DNA of 25,151 nucleotides from an uncultured bacterium (GTDB taxonomy: Bacteria; Actinomycetota; Aquicultoria; SKW223; CALKMS01), in NCBI GenBank assembly GCA_938091145.1, contig CALKMS010000135.1, positions 1-25,151 of the forward strand, read 5' to 3'. The position numbers and the translations under genes were made by a program. Below are positions 1-8,823 of this stretch, one piece after another. Every line of letters starts with the position of its first letter. Position 1 is the first letter of the stretch. The notes beneath the pieces were generated by a model that saw nothing but the letters and a program-made list of their open reading frames with translations, searched no databases and was not told where the DNA came from.

Positions 1-1
1 A

Positions 2-286
2 AACTGGCAAGTTTGGCTTGAAAAATTAAATGCTCTGTCGAAAACTGATGAGAGCGTTCAGAATTTTTTGCGGGTTTTTTATTTCAATATGTCTGAGGAA
101 ACTCCGGATCGTCAGGGCAGGATAAGTTTGACCGAATCCCAACGGAACTGGCTTCAAGCGAAAAAAGAAATGATTGTTATTGGGATGGGCGAGTTTTTGG
201 AGGTTTGGAGTAAGGAGATGTGGGAGCAAAAATACAAGGAGATTTTGCCTCACTATCGTAAATATTGCGAGGGCATTTCCCTCTAA
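2..286 (+). CDS. mraZ: Transcriptional regulator MraZ, 3' part (5' end outside the window)
   Basis: Reading from base 2, the frame is open from the window edge to TAA at 284-286, so about 94 codons of a roughly 145-residue protein are visible. The second half carries the MraZ signature: a D-R-Q-G-R motif (the DxxxR of the second SpoVT/AbrB-like swapped-hairpin domain), then a hydrophobic VIGMGEFLEVWS strand and a W-rich helix. MraZ is a DNA-binding regulator that recognises repeats upstream of its own gene at the head of the dcw cluster. That promoter lies outside this window. Its position directly before rsmH is the canonical one and supports the call. An internal TTG at 68 could be mistaken for a start, but the upstream residues (WQVWLEKLNAL...) continue the family sequence, so the gene is longer. 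Confidence 0.9.
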   Translation, partial: NWQVWLEKLNALSKTDESVQNFLRVFYFNMSEETPDRQGRISLTESQRNWLQAKKEMIVIGMGEFLEVWSKEMWEQKYKEILPHYRKYCEGISL

Positions 287-303
287 ATTTTTTTAATAGA
301 ACC

Positions 304-1242
304 TTGAGAAAGAAATACCGACATCAACCCGTTTTGCTGGCCGAAGTATTAGACAATTTACCGCTTAATAAGGGTAGCATTGTGGTGGATTGCACCGTTG
401 GTGGCGGTGGGCATGCGAGTGAGTTTGCAAAAAAAATTACACCAGGGGGTTTGTTAATCGGGCTCGATGTAGACATTGAAGCTTTAAAAGTAGCAGAGGA
501 AACACTCGCCCGCTTCGGCCAGCAGGTTGTTTTGTTAAATGAAAGTTACAAGAACCTTGACAAAGTGTTAGTTGAACTTGGTGTAGGCCAAGTCGACGTT
601 GTTTTTTTCGATTTGGGATTGTCTTCTCTTCAACTTGACTGCTCGGAGCGAGGTTTTAGCTATATGAGGGAAGGACCCCTTGATATGAGGTTTGACCGCA
701 GAAGCAATCTTACTGCTTATGGAGTGGTGAATACTTATTCTGAGCGGGAACTGATAAAAATTTTTCGAGAATATGGGGAAGAAAAAAAAGCTAAGGTGAT
801 TGCAAGAGAAATCGTCAAGCAAAGGGAAAGGAGGCCTCTTACCACTACACTTGAGTTGGCTAAAGTGATTAAAAAAGCAGTTGGCGGAAGTCCAAAGGAA
901 AAAGTTAGCACGCTGGCTCGCTGCTTTCAAGCAATCAGAATTGAAGTTAACCAGGAGCTAAAAAATCTGAAAGAGGCTTTAAAAAAAGCAGTTAACTGGT
1001 TAAGATCTGGTGGGAGAATAGCGGTTATAAGCTACCATTCTTTAGAGGACCGAGCGGCCAAAGAAGCTTTTAGAGAGCTTTCTCGAGGATGCATTTGCCC
1101 ACCCGAAATACCTTATTGTCGTTGTGGAAATTTGCCGATCTTGAAGCAAGTGAACAAGAGAGTCATTAGGCCTTCAAGAGAGGAGGTTGAAGCTAATCCC
1201 CGAGCGAGAAGCGCTCGCTTAAGAATAGGAGAAAAAATTTAA
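304..1242 (+). CDS. rsmH: 16S rRNA (cytosine1402-N4)-methyltransferase RsmH
   Basis: RsmH (MraW) uses S-adenosylmethionine to methylate N4 of C1402 in 16S rRNA. With a TTG start at 304 the protein has 312 residues, the usual family length, and begins shortly before the conserved HQPVLLAEVL segment. Visible motifs are the SAM-binding D29-C-T-V-GGGGH37 loop, GLDVD, FFDLGLSSLQLD, RGFSYMREGPLDMRFD and the C-terminal ISYHSLEDR. A cysteine cluster near the end (CICPPEIPYCRC) is also seen in many relatives. An alternative TTG at 265 overlaps the mraZ stop and would add 13 residues. Neither start has a clear Shine-Dalgarno sequence, so the exact start is uncertain. It is the second gene of the dcw operon. 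Confidence 0.95.
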   Translation: MRKKYRHQPVLLAEVLDNLPLNKGSIVVDCTVGGGGHASEFAKKITPGGLLIGLDVDIEALKVAEETLARFGQQVVLLNESYKNLDKVLVELGVGQVDVVFFDLGLSSLQLDCSERGFSYMREGPLDMRFDRRSNLTAYGVVNTYSERELIKIFREYGEEKKAKVIAREIVKQRERRPLTTTLELAKVIKKAVGGSPKEKVSTLARCFQAIRIEVNQELKNLKEALKKAVNWLRSGGRIAVISYHSLEDRAAKEAFRELSRGCICPPEIPYCRCGNLPILKQVNKRVIRPSREEVEANPRARSARLRIGEKI

Positions 1243-1254
1243 GGAGAAAATTTG

Positions 1255-1734
1255 ATGAGTTTAGCAGCAAGTAAAAGAGAAAAAATATTGGGCGATAATT
1301 ATTCGAAAACAAAAAGAAAACCAGCGCGAAGCAAGGTATTAGTAGCTTTTGGTTGGCTTTGTTTTGCTTTCATCATTTCAGTTTTGCTTTCGCTTGCTTT
1401 TTCAGTTTGCTTTCGAGCTGCAATGACTAGCGATTCGTTTGTCTGCATCGATTTACGAAAAAAAATTGAGGAGCAAATTGTTCAAAGAGAAAAACTTGAG
1501 AAACAGATGGCTTTGCTTAGTTCGCCCGTCCGGATTGAAAAAATAGCTTTGAGTAAAATCAAAATGATTAAGCCAAAAGAGGTTTATTTCTTGCAACTAA
1601 GTAGCTCAGCTTCATTTTCTTACTCTTTCAAAAAGCCTTCTTTTAAAGTGAAACCTTTGGGTTGGCTTGACGAATTTCTTGACAAGGTAGTTCTTTTGAG
1701 AGCAAGACAAGGATTGGCGTATGGAAGACAGTAA
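1255..1734 (+). CDS. ftsL: FtsL-like septum formation protein
   Basis: This is a 159-residue bitopic membrane protein. A lysine/arginine-rich cytoplasmic N-terminus (about residues 1-28) is followed by one transmembrane helix (about 29-52), then an extracytoplasmic heptad-like stretch rich in Lys, Glu, Gln and Leu (about 65-88). The segment SSPVRIEKIALSKIKMIKP resembles the C-terminal part of FtsL/FtsB proteins. FtsL forms a coiled-coil subcomplex with FtsB/DivIC and FtsQ/DivIB that activates FtsW-FtsI. FtsL sequences are poorly conserved, so the call leans on topology and on its place between rsmH and the division PBP. AAGGAG at 1241-1246 fits ATG 1255; a TTG at 1252 is a less likely start. 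A tail of about 50 residues after the conserved motif has no recognisable domain. Confidence 0.75.
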   Translation: MSLAASKREKILGDNYSKTKRKPARSKVLVAFGWLCFAFIISVLLSLAFSVCFRAAMTSDSFVCIDLRKKIEEQIVQREKLEKQMALLSSPVRIEKIALSKIKMIKPKEVYFLQLSSSASFSYSFKKPSFKVKPLGWLDEFLDKVVLLRARQGLAYGRQ

Positions 1735-1737
1735 AAA

Positions 1738-3537
1738 ATGAAAAGGTCGGAAAGACCTTACAGAAGAAGTCAGGAACGCCGCTTGTTATTTCTTTTGTTT
1801 GTATTCTTTTTTTTAACAATAATTATTGCGGTTCGTCTTTTTATGCTTCAAATTGTCCGAGCTGAAGAATTAAAAAGGATAGCAGCAAAACAGCTTAACT
1901 TTTCAGTTTATTTAGCTGCTAAAAGGGGTGAAATTTTTGACCGAAATTACCAGCCTTTAGCTATATCTATTGAAGTAGAAGATGTAAAAATTGACCCTTT
2001 TTACATTGAAAACCCCAAAAAAGTGGCTGCTGAGTTGAGCAAAATTCTTAACTTGCCTCAGCGAGAGATACTTTACAAGATAAATAGAGCTATTAAGAAG
2101 ATAGGGAAGGAAAAACACGGAGAGCTAATAATTGCTCTCAAAGTTGATAAAAAAATTACCAAAAAAATTAAAGAACTCATTAAAAAAAAGCTTGTTAAAA
2201 AAGAAAAAGACTTTAGAAGTATTTATTTTGCACCGAATTACATCCGGTTTTATCCTCATGGCGATTTAGCTGCTCCGGTGTTGGGTGTTGTCGGTTCTGA
2301 GCCTCGAGTTGCTGAAGGGCTGGGTTTGTACTACGAGCCGAAGGCAAGAGAAGGTCTTGAACTTTATTATGATCGTTACTTAGCAGGTAAGGCTGGGTGG
2401 ATGAGTTTTGAGAGAATGGGAGGTAGCGAGCCAATACCCGGAGGTAGCCAGAAGTTAGTAAGGCCAGTTGATGGTCTTTCAGTCGTTACCACTATCGATA
2501 AAGAAATTCAATACCAGGCCGAGCAAAGCTTAAAAAAAGCTTTAAAGCAATATAGAGCTAAGAGGGCAACAGCAATTGTTATGAATCCTCGAACTGGTGA
2601 AATTTTGGCATTAGCTATTGCTCCTAGTTTTGATGCAAATAAATTCCAAAAGTTTTCTTTGGAAGAGAGAAAAAACTGGGCGCTCACTGAGTTCTACGAA
2701 CCTGGTTCGACGATGAAGGTGGCAGTAATATCGGCAGCAATTGAGGAGAAAAGATTTAGACCTAACTCTAGACTTTACCTTCCTTCTAAGCTCAAGGTTG
2801 GTAGATATACAATTGGAGAGGCTCACTATCGACCAGCAGGAAACTATACTGTGGAAACTATTTTAGTAAAGTCCTATAATATTGGATCTTCTTTAATAGC
2901 AAAATCTTTAGGGAAGAAGTGTGTGTATGAATACTATCGCTCTTTTGGCTTTGGTCAGAAAACAGGCATTGATTTTCCTGGCGAGACTCGAGGGAAGCTG
3001 CCCGAGCTAAAATATTGGTCGGACTCCACTATTTATACCATTTCTTATGGACAGGGGATAGGCGTTACTCCTCTGCAAATGCTCTTGATGGTTTCCACTA
3101 TAGCTAATGATGGTGTTAAAGTTAGACCTCATTTTTTGAAGGAAGTTGTGGACAAAAGGGGTAAAATTATAAAGAGGTTTGAGTCTGATTTGGGCGAAAA
3201 GGTGCTGACTACTCGGACTAGCAGTGAAATTAAGAATATGTTGGCAAAGGTGACGATTGATGGCACCGGCAAAGAAGCTGCCATAAAAGGGTATCAAGTA
3301 GCTGGAAAAACCGGGACGGCCTTGAAACCTAGACCGGGAGGTGGGTACCAAAAGGGAGCTTATGTGGCTTCTTTTGTTGGCTTTGCGCCGGTGAGAGATC
3401 CCCAGTTGGCGGCTATTGTAGTGTTGGATGAACCTAAAAATGGCTACTTCGGCGGGGTGGTAGCTGCCCCCATATTTAAAGAAATTATGGAGTTTTCTTT
3501 GAGGCATTTGAAAATTCCTTCCGATAAAGTAGAGTGA
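1738..3537 (+). CDS. ftsI: Class B penicillin-binding protein, FtsI/PBP3-type transpeptidase
   Basis: This 599-residue septal transpeptidase cross-links peptidoglycan stems outside the membrane. It has a basic N-terminus, one membrane anchor (about 15-37), the class B dimerisation region starting near AAKRGEIFDRN, and a C-terminal transpeptidase domain with all three active-site motifs: S324-T-M-K327 (nucleophile), S379-Y-N381 and K524-T-G526. No PASTA domains follow; the protein stops soon after the catalytic domain. A lysine-rich insert lies around residues 125-160, and a short duplicated segment (EGLGLYYE/EGLELYYD, residues 193-200 and 205-212) precedes the linker. The gene starts three bases after the ftsL stop and ends one base before the murE start, so the three are surely co-transcribed. 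Pairing with FtsW, encoded 5.3 kb downstream, is expected. Confidence 0.95.
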   Translation: MKRSERPYRRSQERRLLFLLFVFFFLTIIIAVRLFMLQIVRAEELKRIAAKQLNFSVYLAAKRGEIFDRNYQPLAISIEVEDVKIDPFYIENPKKVAAELSKILNLPQREILYKINRAIKKIGKEKHGELIIALKVDKKITKKIKELIKKKLVKKEKDFRSIYFAPNYIRFYPHGDLAAPVLGVVGSEPRVAEGLGLYYEPKAREGLELYYDRYLAGKAGWMSFERMGGSEPIPGGSQKLVRPVDGLSVVTTIDKEIQYQAEQSLKKALKQYRAKRATAIVMNPRTGEILALAIAPSFDANKFQKFSLEERKNWALTEFYEPGSTMKVAVISAAIEEKRFRPNSRLYLPSKLKVGRYTIGEAHYRPAGNYTVETILVKSYNIGSSLIAKSLGKKCVYEYYRSFGFGQKTGIDFPGETRGKLPELKYWSDSTIYTISYGQGIGVTPLQMLLMVSTIANDGVKVRPHFLKEVVDKRGKIIKRFESDLGEKVLTTRTSSEIKNMLAKVTIDGTGKEAAIKGYQVAGKTGTALKPRPGGGYQKGAYVASFVGFAPVRDPQLAAIVVLDEPKNGYFGGVVAAPIFKEIMEFSLRHLKIPSDKVE

Positions 3538-3538
3538 A

Positions 3539-4999
3539 ATGAGGTTGGAAGATAAGATATTAAATGTTTTAGGGGCTGTTAAAGTCTGGGGTTCTTTAAA
3601 TGGCTTAAGAGGTTTAGCTTATGATTCAAGGGAGGTGAGAAAAGGAGACTTGTTTTTTTGCTTAAGAGGGAGTCAGACCGACGGTCATTTGTTTGCTGCC
3701 GAAGCAGTTAAAAGAGGTGCATGTGGAGTTGTGGTATCCAAATATCTTCCTGAGATAAAGACATTTCAAGCAGAGGTCCCTGATACCCGCCGAGCATTAG
3801 CTAGGGCTGCTGCTTGTTTCTATAGCTATCCTTCAGAAAAATTGGAAGTGGTTGGAGTGACGGGCACTAATGGAAAAACTACCACTACCTATCTTCTTGA
3901 GTCAATTTTTAGAGCAAACGGTGAGAGGACAGGTTTAATTAGCACCGTCGAACTCAGGTTCGACAAGGTGAAGAAAAAAATTAAACATACCACTCCGGAA
4001 TCTCTTGATTTACAAAAGATACTTGCGGAAATGGTAAGTTTTAAAGTTCGAAAAGTGGCAATGGAAGTTTCTTCTCACGCTATTGATCAGGGTAGGATTG
4101 AGGGTGTACTTTTTAAAGCTTTAGTTTTTACTAATATAAGTCGTGACCACTTAGATTATCACAAAACCTTTGGTGAGTATCAAAGAGTTAAGAGAAGTTT
4201 GTTCGAAACCCACCTTCAGGCATTTAAGATTGTCAACTTTGATGACAATCTTGGGGTGAGGATTGCTTCTTTGGGCGGAAAAACTATTACTTACGGGATT
4301 AAAAAGAAAGCGGATGTGATGGCTTCAAATTTACAATTAGGACCTCGTGGAACTCGGTTTGATTTAATCTATAATGGCAAGACCATCCCAGTGAAGTTAA
4401 AGTTAAAGGGAAGGTTTAATGTTTATAATTCGCTGGCAGCTGCTGGAGCGGCAATTGTTTTTGGATATGATTTGGAAGAAATTAAGGAGGGGTTGGAGAG
4501 GCTTGAGTTTGTTCCAGGGAGAATGGAGTTTATAAGTGAGGCTCAAGACTTTTTTGTAGTGATAGACTATGCTCACACTCCCGATGGTTTAGAGAAGGTG
4601 TTGTCTGACTCTCGGCAGCTTTCTTCGGGCAGGATAATTTTGGTTTTTGGGTGTGGGGGAGATAGAGATAAAGGCAAAAGACCTCTAATGGGGAAAGTCG
4701 CAGCCAGTTTGAGTGATTTTACAATTATTACTTCAGATAACCCTCGTTCTGAGGCGCCAGAAGAAATTATTGATCAAATTGAAAAAGGTTTTCTCTTGGT
4801 TAGAAAAAATGGTTACTTGAAGGTTACTGATCGGCGCCAGGCCATTTTTAAAGCAATAGAGATGGCCCAACCTGGTGATCTGGTCCTCATCGCTGGTAAG
4901 GGTCATGAGGACTATCAAATTTTTAAAGACAAAACCATTCATTTTTCTGACCGTGAAGAGGCACGGAAAGCTTTAGAGGCAAAGAAAGGGTTTTCTTAG
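3539..4999 (+). CDS. murE: UDP-N-acetylmuramoyl-tripeptide synthetase MurE (meso-diaminopimelate-adding type)
   Basis: MurE is a cytoplasmic ATP-dependent Mur ligase that adds the third stem-peptide residue to UDP-MurNAc-L-Ala-D-Glu. At 486 residues it is full length. The three Mur ligase domains are visible: an N-terminal UDP-binding domain (YDSREVRKGDLFF), the central ATPase with P-loop GTNGKTTTT (K113), and a C-terminal domain. Residues D400-N-P-R403 form the DNPR motif that contacts meso-diaminopimelate in characterised MurE enzymes, so the third residue is predicted to be meso-DAP rather than lysine. AGKGHEDYQ near the end is also conserved. The start ATG is one base after the ftsI stop; the ribosome-binding site is weak, which suggests translational coupling. 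Confidence 0.96.
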   Translation: MRLEDKILNVLGAVKVWGSLNGLRGLAYDSREVRKGDLFFCLRGSQTDGHLFAAEAVKRGACGVVVSKYLPEIKTFQAEVPDTRRALARAAACFYSYPSEKLEVVGVTGTNGKTTTTYLLESIFRANGERTGLISTVELRFDKVKKKIKHTTPESLDLQKILAEMVSFKVRKVAMEVSSHAIDQGRIEGVLFKALVFTNISRDHLDYHKTFGEYQRVKRSLFETHLQAFKIVNFDDNLGVRIASLGGKTITYGIKKKADVMASNLQLGPRGTRFDLIYNGKTIPVKLKLKGRFNVYNSLAAAGAAIVFGYDLEEIKEGLERLEFVPGRMEFISEAQDFFVVIDYAHTPDGLEKVLSDSRQLSSGRIILVFGCGGDRDKGKRPLMGKVAASLSDFTIITSDNPRSEAPEEIIDQIEKGFLLVRKNGYLKVTDRRQAIFKAIEMAQPGDLVLIAGKGHEDYQIFKDKTIHFSDREEARKALEAKKGFS

Positions 5000-6411
5000 T
5001 GATGATTAGTATGTCTAGTGCTTCTCTAGCTGAAGTTGTTGGGGGAGATTTTTTGAAGGGAACGGGCGAAGAGTGGTTTACCGGTGTCACTATAGATAGC
5101 CGAGATGAGGTAAAAGGACGCCTTTTTGTCGCTTTGAAGGGAGAAAGGCATCAAGGAGTTGATTTTGTTGGACACGCAATCAGCAAGGGTGCAAGCGGGG
5201 CATTGATACCACGGGAAACAAAAAATAGATTTGAGGTTAAAGTTAAACTTAAATCTAAGTTTTTTCTTATCGGAATCGACGAGCCTCTCCTGGGTTTACA
5301 AAATTTAGCTCGATACCACCGGCGTTCGACAAGGGTTAAAGTTGTTGGGGTAACGGGTAGCACCGGTAAAACCACTACGAAAGATTACATAAAGTCGGTA
5401 TTAAATAAGAAGTTTAAAGCAGCAGCCGCCCCTCGGAATTTTAATAATGAAATCGGATTGCCTTTGAGCTTATTAAACTTCCCTGACTCAAGTGAAGTGC
5501 TGGTTTTAGAGTTGGCAATGAGAGGTCTGGGTGAAATTAGCGAGCTTGCTTCGATTGCTGAACCAGAAGTTGGAGTGATCACTTCCATAGGGCTCGCTCA
5601 TTACGAGCGATTGGGCAGTCGGGAAAAAATAGCTCAAGCTAAAGCTGAACTTTTACAGTTTTTGCCATCGGATGGCTTCGCAATTATACCGGCTGACACC
5701 CCGTATGCCGATTATTTAGAAAATAGCACAAAGGCAAAGGTTTTAAAGTTTGGTCTCAATCCCCAAACGGCCTTCATTCGAGCTGAGGAGATTGAGCTGG
5801 ACAGCCTGGCTCGTCCCGAATTTACCTTGATTTACAACAAAAAAAGATTGAGAGTGAGATTGAGACAGTCAGGTTCTCACTTTATCTTAAATGCTTTAGC
5901 GGCAGCAGCGGTGGGTTTTGTTTTTGGGCTTACCGAAGAAGAAGTAAAGTGTGGTTTGGAGGAAACAGTTTTAAGTTCAATGAGATGTGAAGTTGAGAAT
6001 TATCGCGGTATATGGTTAGTAAACGATGCTTACAATGCTAATCCCGACTCAATGAGTTCAGCTTTAGAAATTTTAAGGCAAATTCGGGCGAAGCGAAAAA
6101 TTGCCTGCTTGGGTGATATGCTTGAACTCGGGGATATATCAGAAGAACAGCACCGTTTGCTGGGACAAAAAATTAAGTCATTACCGATTGACATGGTAAT
6201 TTTAGTCGGAGAGGAAATAAAGTGGACAAAGGATGAACTTGTGAAACTTGGGTATAGAGGGGTGTTAAAAGATTTTGAAAGCGCAGAAGAGGCTGGTGGC
6301 TACTTGGCATCAAAAGTTGTTCCAGGTGACGCTGTTTTATTTAAGGCTTCTCGCTTAATTAAAATGGATAAAGCTTTAAAAACATTAAAGGAGAAGTTAA
6401 AAGATGTTTAA
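4999..6411 (+). CDS. murF: UDP-N-acetylmuramoyl-tripeptide--D-alanyl-D-alanine ligase MurF
   Basis: MurF attaches D-Ala-D-Ala to the UDP-MurNAc-tripeptide, finishing the soluble pentapeptide precursor. The 470-residue protein has the N-terminal Mur domain (TIDSRDEVKGRLFVALKG), the P-loop GSTGKTTTK (K124), the MurF-typical FNNEIGLPLSLL after it, and the VNDAYNANPDSM motif near the C-terminal domain. The GTG at 4999 shares its first base with the murE TAG and lies 8 bases after GAAAGGG (4984-4990). An ATG directly follows at 5002 and is an equally possible start. The 3' end overlaps mraY by 8 bases, so murE, murF and mraY are translationally linked. Confidence 0.96.
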   Translation: MMISMSSASLAEVVGGDFLKGTGEEWFTGVTIDSRDEVKGRLFVALKGERHQGVDFVGHAISKGASGALIPRETKNRFEVKVKLKSKFFLIGIDEPLLGLQNLARYHRRSTRVKVVGVTGSTGKTTTKDYIKSVLNKKFKAAAAPRNFNNEIGLPLSLLNFPDSSEVLVLELAMRGLGEISELASIAEPEVGVITSIGLAHYERLGSREKIAQAKAELLQFLPSDGFAIIPADTPYADYLENSTKAKVLKFGLNPQTAFIRAEEIELDSLARPEFTLIYNKKRLRVRLRQSGSHFILNALAAAAVGFVFGLTEEEVKCGLEETVLSSMRCEVENYRGIWLVNDAYNANPDSMSSALEILRQIRAKRKIACLGDMLELGDISEEQHRLLGQKIKSLPIDMVILVGEEIKWTKDELVKLGYRGVLKDFESAEEAGGYLASKVVPGDAVLFKASRLIKMDKALKTLKEKLKDV

Positions 6412-7417
6412 AATTCTTTTTCCTTCTTATCCAACATATCAAATTTTCTTGGCTGCTGGATTAGCTGCCTTTCTGACTATTATCTTGGTTCCTCTGATAG
6501 CTGAAATTTTCAAGAAAAAGAGTATTGGTCAGGTTGTAAGAGCTGATGGTCCCCATACTCATTTTAAAAAAGAAGGAACGCCGACGATGGGTGGTTTGGT
6601 TATTATTTTTTCTGCAATGGCTTCGTTTTTTCTGTTTGCTTACCAGCGAGGATATACATGGTTAAGCTATACGGCCTTGTTCTCGTTACTTTATTTTGGG
6701 TTGGTTGGTTTTATCGATGACTACTTGAAAGTCATTAAAACTCGTTCGCTGGGACTACTCGCTCGTTATAAAATTGTTTTGCAATTAATTGGGACTTTTA
6801 TTTTTGCTTATATATTTTTTTACCAAGACCAACTACCCACTACTCTTTTAGTGCCTCTTTTTAACTTCTCGCTCAGCTTGCCACCTTTTCTTTACTTAAT
6901 CTTCCTTTCATTGCTTTTTATTTCAACTGTTAATAGTTTAAATTTAACTGATGGGCTTGATGGTTTGGCGGCCGGGACAGCCAGTGTAGTTTGTTTTGCT
7001 TTTACGGCAATTGCTTTTCGACAAGGAAAGTTTGACCTCGCTGTTTTTGGAGCCGCAATATCCGGCGCTTGTATCGGTTTTCTCTGGTACAACGTTCATC
7101 CTGCTGATATCTTTATGGGTGACACAGGGTCGATTGCGCTTGGAGGGGCGGTTGCTGCCCTGGCGGCTTTGACAAAAACCGAGCTTTTTCTAGCAATAAT
7201 AGGTGGGATTTATGTTTTAGAAACGCTTTCTGTGATTATTCAGATAGTTTCTTTTCGCTGTACAGGAAAAAGGGTCTTTAAGATGGCGCCCCTTCATCAC
7301 CATTTTGAACTGTTGGGTTGGTCAGAAACCAAAGTAATGGCCCGGTTTTTGATCTTAACAGCTGCTTTGGCTGGTTGGGGTTTTGTACTTTATTTTATGG
7401 CAGCAGCCAAAAAATGA
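6404..7417 (+). CDS. mraY: Phospho-N-acetylmuramoyl-pentapeptide-transferase MraY
   Basis: MraY is a polytopic membrane enzyme that transfers phospho-MurNAc-pentapeptide to undecaprenyl phosphate, giving lipid I. The 337-residue sequence is strongly hydrophobic, with about ten membrane segments, and shows the family motifs in order: TPTMGG, the catalytic/Mg-binding FIDDYLK (D105, D106), NSLNLTDGLDGLA, the cytoplasmic HPADIFMGDTGS (D240) and the histidine-rich MAPLHHHFE loop. A good ribosome-binding site, AAGGAG (6388-6393), lies 10 bases before the ATG, which sits inside the end of murF. Confidence 0.97.
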   Translation: MFKILFPSYPTYQIFLAAGLAAFLTIILVPLIAEIFKKKSIGQVVRADGPHTHFKKEGTPTMGGLVIIFSAMASFFLFAYQRGYTWLSYTALFSLLYFGLVGFIDDYLKVIKTRSLGLLARYKIVLQLIGTFIFAYIFFYQDQLPTTLLVPLFNFSLSLPPFLYLIFLSLLFISTVNSLNLTDGLDGLAAGTASVVCFAFTAIAFRQGKFDLAVFGAAISGACIGFLWYNVHPADIFMGDTGSIALGGAVAALAALTKTELFLAIIGGIYVLETLSVIIQIVSFRCTGKRVFKMAPLHHHFELLGWSETKVMARFLILTAALAGWGFVLYFMAAAKK

Positions 7418-7431
7418 GGACTGATAAATAG

Positions 7432-8823
7432 ATGAATAGGAACTGGAAGAACATATTAGTTGTTGGTTTGGGCAAAAGTGGCCAGTCAGCCGCTTTTAGT
7501 TTGCTGGAAAGAAAATTTAAAGTTAGTTGTTTTGATACTGCTTCCAATGCAGGACTTCAGAAAGTTAAATATAAGCTTGAACGTATGGGCGCCCAAGTTT
7601 TTTTAGGTGATGAAAACTTCCCTGAGCTATCAATTTTTGATTTGATAGTGGTTAGCCCGGGCATTCCTAAAAAGTCTCGGCTTTTTAAAAAAATTCAGGG
7701 AAGCGGCATTCCTTATTTTAGTGAGATTGAGCTTGCTTACCAGCTTGGATTAAAAAATAGCCTGATTGTTGGTGTGACTGGAACTAATGGGAAAACCACA
7801 GTGACGACGCTTATTGGTAAGGTTTTAAATGAAGGGGGGAAAGAGGTTGTAGTTGGTGGTAACATTGGAAATCCATTGACAGGAATTCTCAATCAAGTGG
7901 GTGAAAAAACAATAGTAGTTTGTGAGCTTTCCAGTTTTCAGCTTGATAGTTTGGTTGATTTCCGCCCTCAGGTGGCGGCAATTTTAAACATAACCGAAGA
8001 CCACCTTGACTGGCACCTTGACTTTTGTGACTACAAGAAGGCTAAAGCGAAGATTTTGACAAACCAAAAAAGTTCGGATTGGGCGATTTTGAACTTTGAC
8101 GATTTGGTTGTAAGAGATCTAGCTCGGGAGGTGAAAGGGAGAAAGTTATTTTACAGTAAGTCTAATCCTCAGGCTGATTTCTGGGTGGAAGACGGTTGGG
8201 TTTTAAGTAGATTTAAGGCGAAAAATTCGACTTTTCCGGCAAAAATTTTCCATTTGAGAGATCTCAAGCTAACGGGTGGACATAATTTAGAAAACGTTTT
8301 AGCGGTGATTGCAGTGGCAAAAGTTTTTGATCTTCAAGACGAAGATATTGTTAAGGCTATTCGTCGGTTTCGGGGTTTGCCCCACCGTCTTGAGTTAGTT
8401 GGAAACTTTGGTGGGTTGAGTTTTTACGACGATTCGAAAGCGACAAATCCTGATGCGGTGGTCAGGGCGTTGGACGCTTTTAGTCAGCCTGTTGTGCTTT
8501 TGCTAGGTGGCTTGAACAAGGGAAATAGTTTTGAGAGGTTGGCCAAAAAAATTAATTCAGACTCGAAGAAAACGCAGGTAGTGATTTTTGGAGAAGCAAG
8601 AAAAGAAATTGAGAGTTTTTTTTCAAAAGAGGGGATTGAAGTTGAAGAAGGAAAGAATTTGAAGGAAGCTTTTGAGAAAGCTTTAAGGCGGGTGGAGCCT
8701 GGTGGGGTGGTTCTACTTTCACCAGGCTGTGCCAGTTTCGACGAATTTAAAGACTATGCGGAAAGAGGAGATTATTTTGTTCGGTTAGTGAAGGAGTGGG
8801 CTCGTGAAAAGAAGCTCATTTGA
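7432..8823 (+). CDS. murD: UDP-N-acetylmuramoyl-L-alanine--D-glutamate ligase MurD
   Basis: MurD adds D-glutamate to UDP-MurNAc-L-Ala in the cytoplasm. The 463-residue protein has an N-terminal Rossmann-like domain (VVGLGKSGQSAA), the central ATPase with GVTGTNGKTTVTT (K121), GGNIGNPL, the ELSSFQL segment typical of MurD, and a C-terminal domain with YDDSKATNPDA and LLGGLNKG. The end shows the conserved LSPGCASFDEF segment. It starts 14 bases after mraY behind GAGGA and overlaps ftsW by 20 bases. Confidence 0.96.
   Translation: MNRNWKNILVVGLGKSGQSAAFSLLERKFKVSCFDTASNAGLQKVKYKLERMGAQVFLGDENFPELSIFDLIVVSPGIPKKSRLFKKIQGSGIPYFSEIELAYQLGLKNSLIVGVTGTNGKTTVTTLIGKVLNEGGKEVVVGGNIGNPLTGILNQVGEKTIVVCELSSFQLDSLVDFRPQVAAILNITEDHLDWHLDFCDYKKAKAKILTNQKSSDWAILNFDDLVVRDLAREVKGRKLFYSKSNPQADFWVEDGWVLSRFKAKNSTFPAKIFHLRDLKLTGGHNLENVLAVIAVAKVFDLQDEDIVKAIRRFRGLPHRLELVGNFGGLSFYDDSKATNPDAVVRALDAFSQPVVLLLGGLNKGNSFERLAKKINSDSKKTQVVIFGEARKEIESFFSKEGIEVEEGKNLKEAFEKALRRVEPGGVVLLSPGCASFDEFKDYAERGDYFVRLVKEWAREKKLI

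Noticed and set aside
68..286. Separate 72-codon gene starting at TTG 68
   Set aside because: The upstream residues in the same frame continue the MraZ sequence, so this is an internal start of a gene cut by the window edge.
3007..3507. 166-codon open frame on the minus strand inside ftsI
   Set aside because: It lies opposite the conserved transpeptidase domain, has no recognisable features and is a shadow of the real gene.
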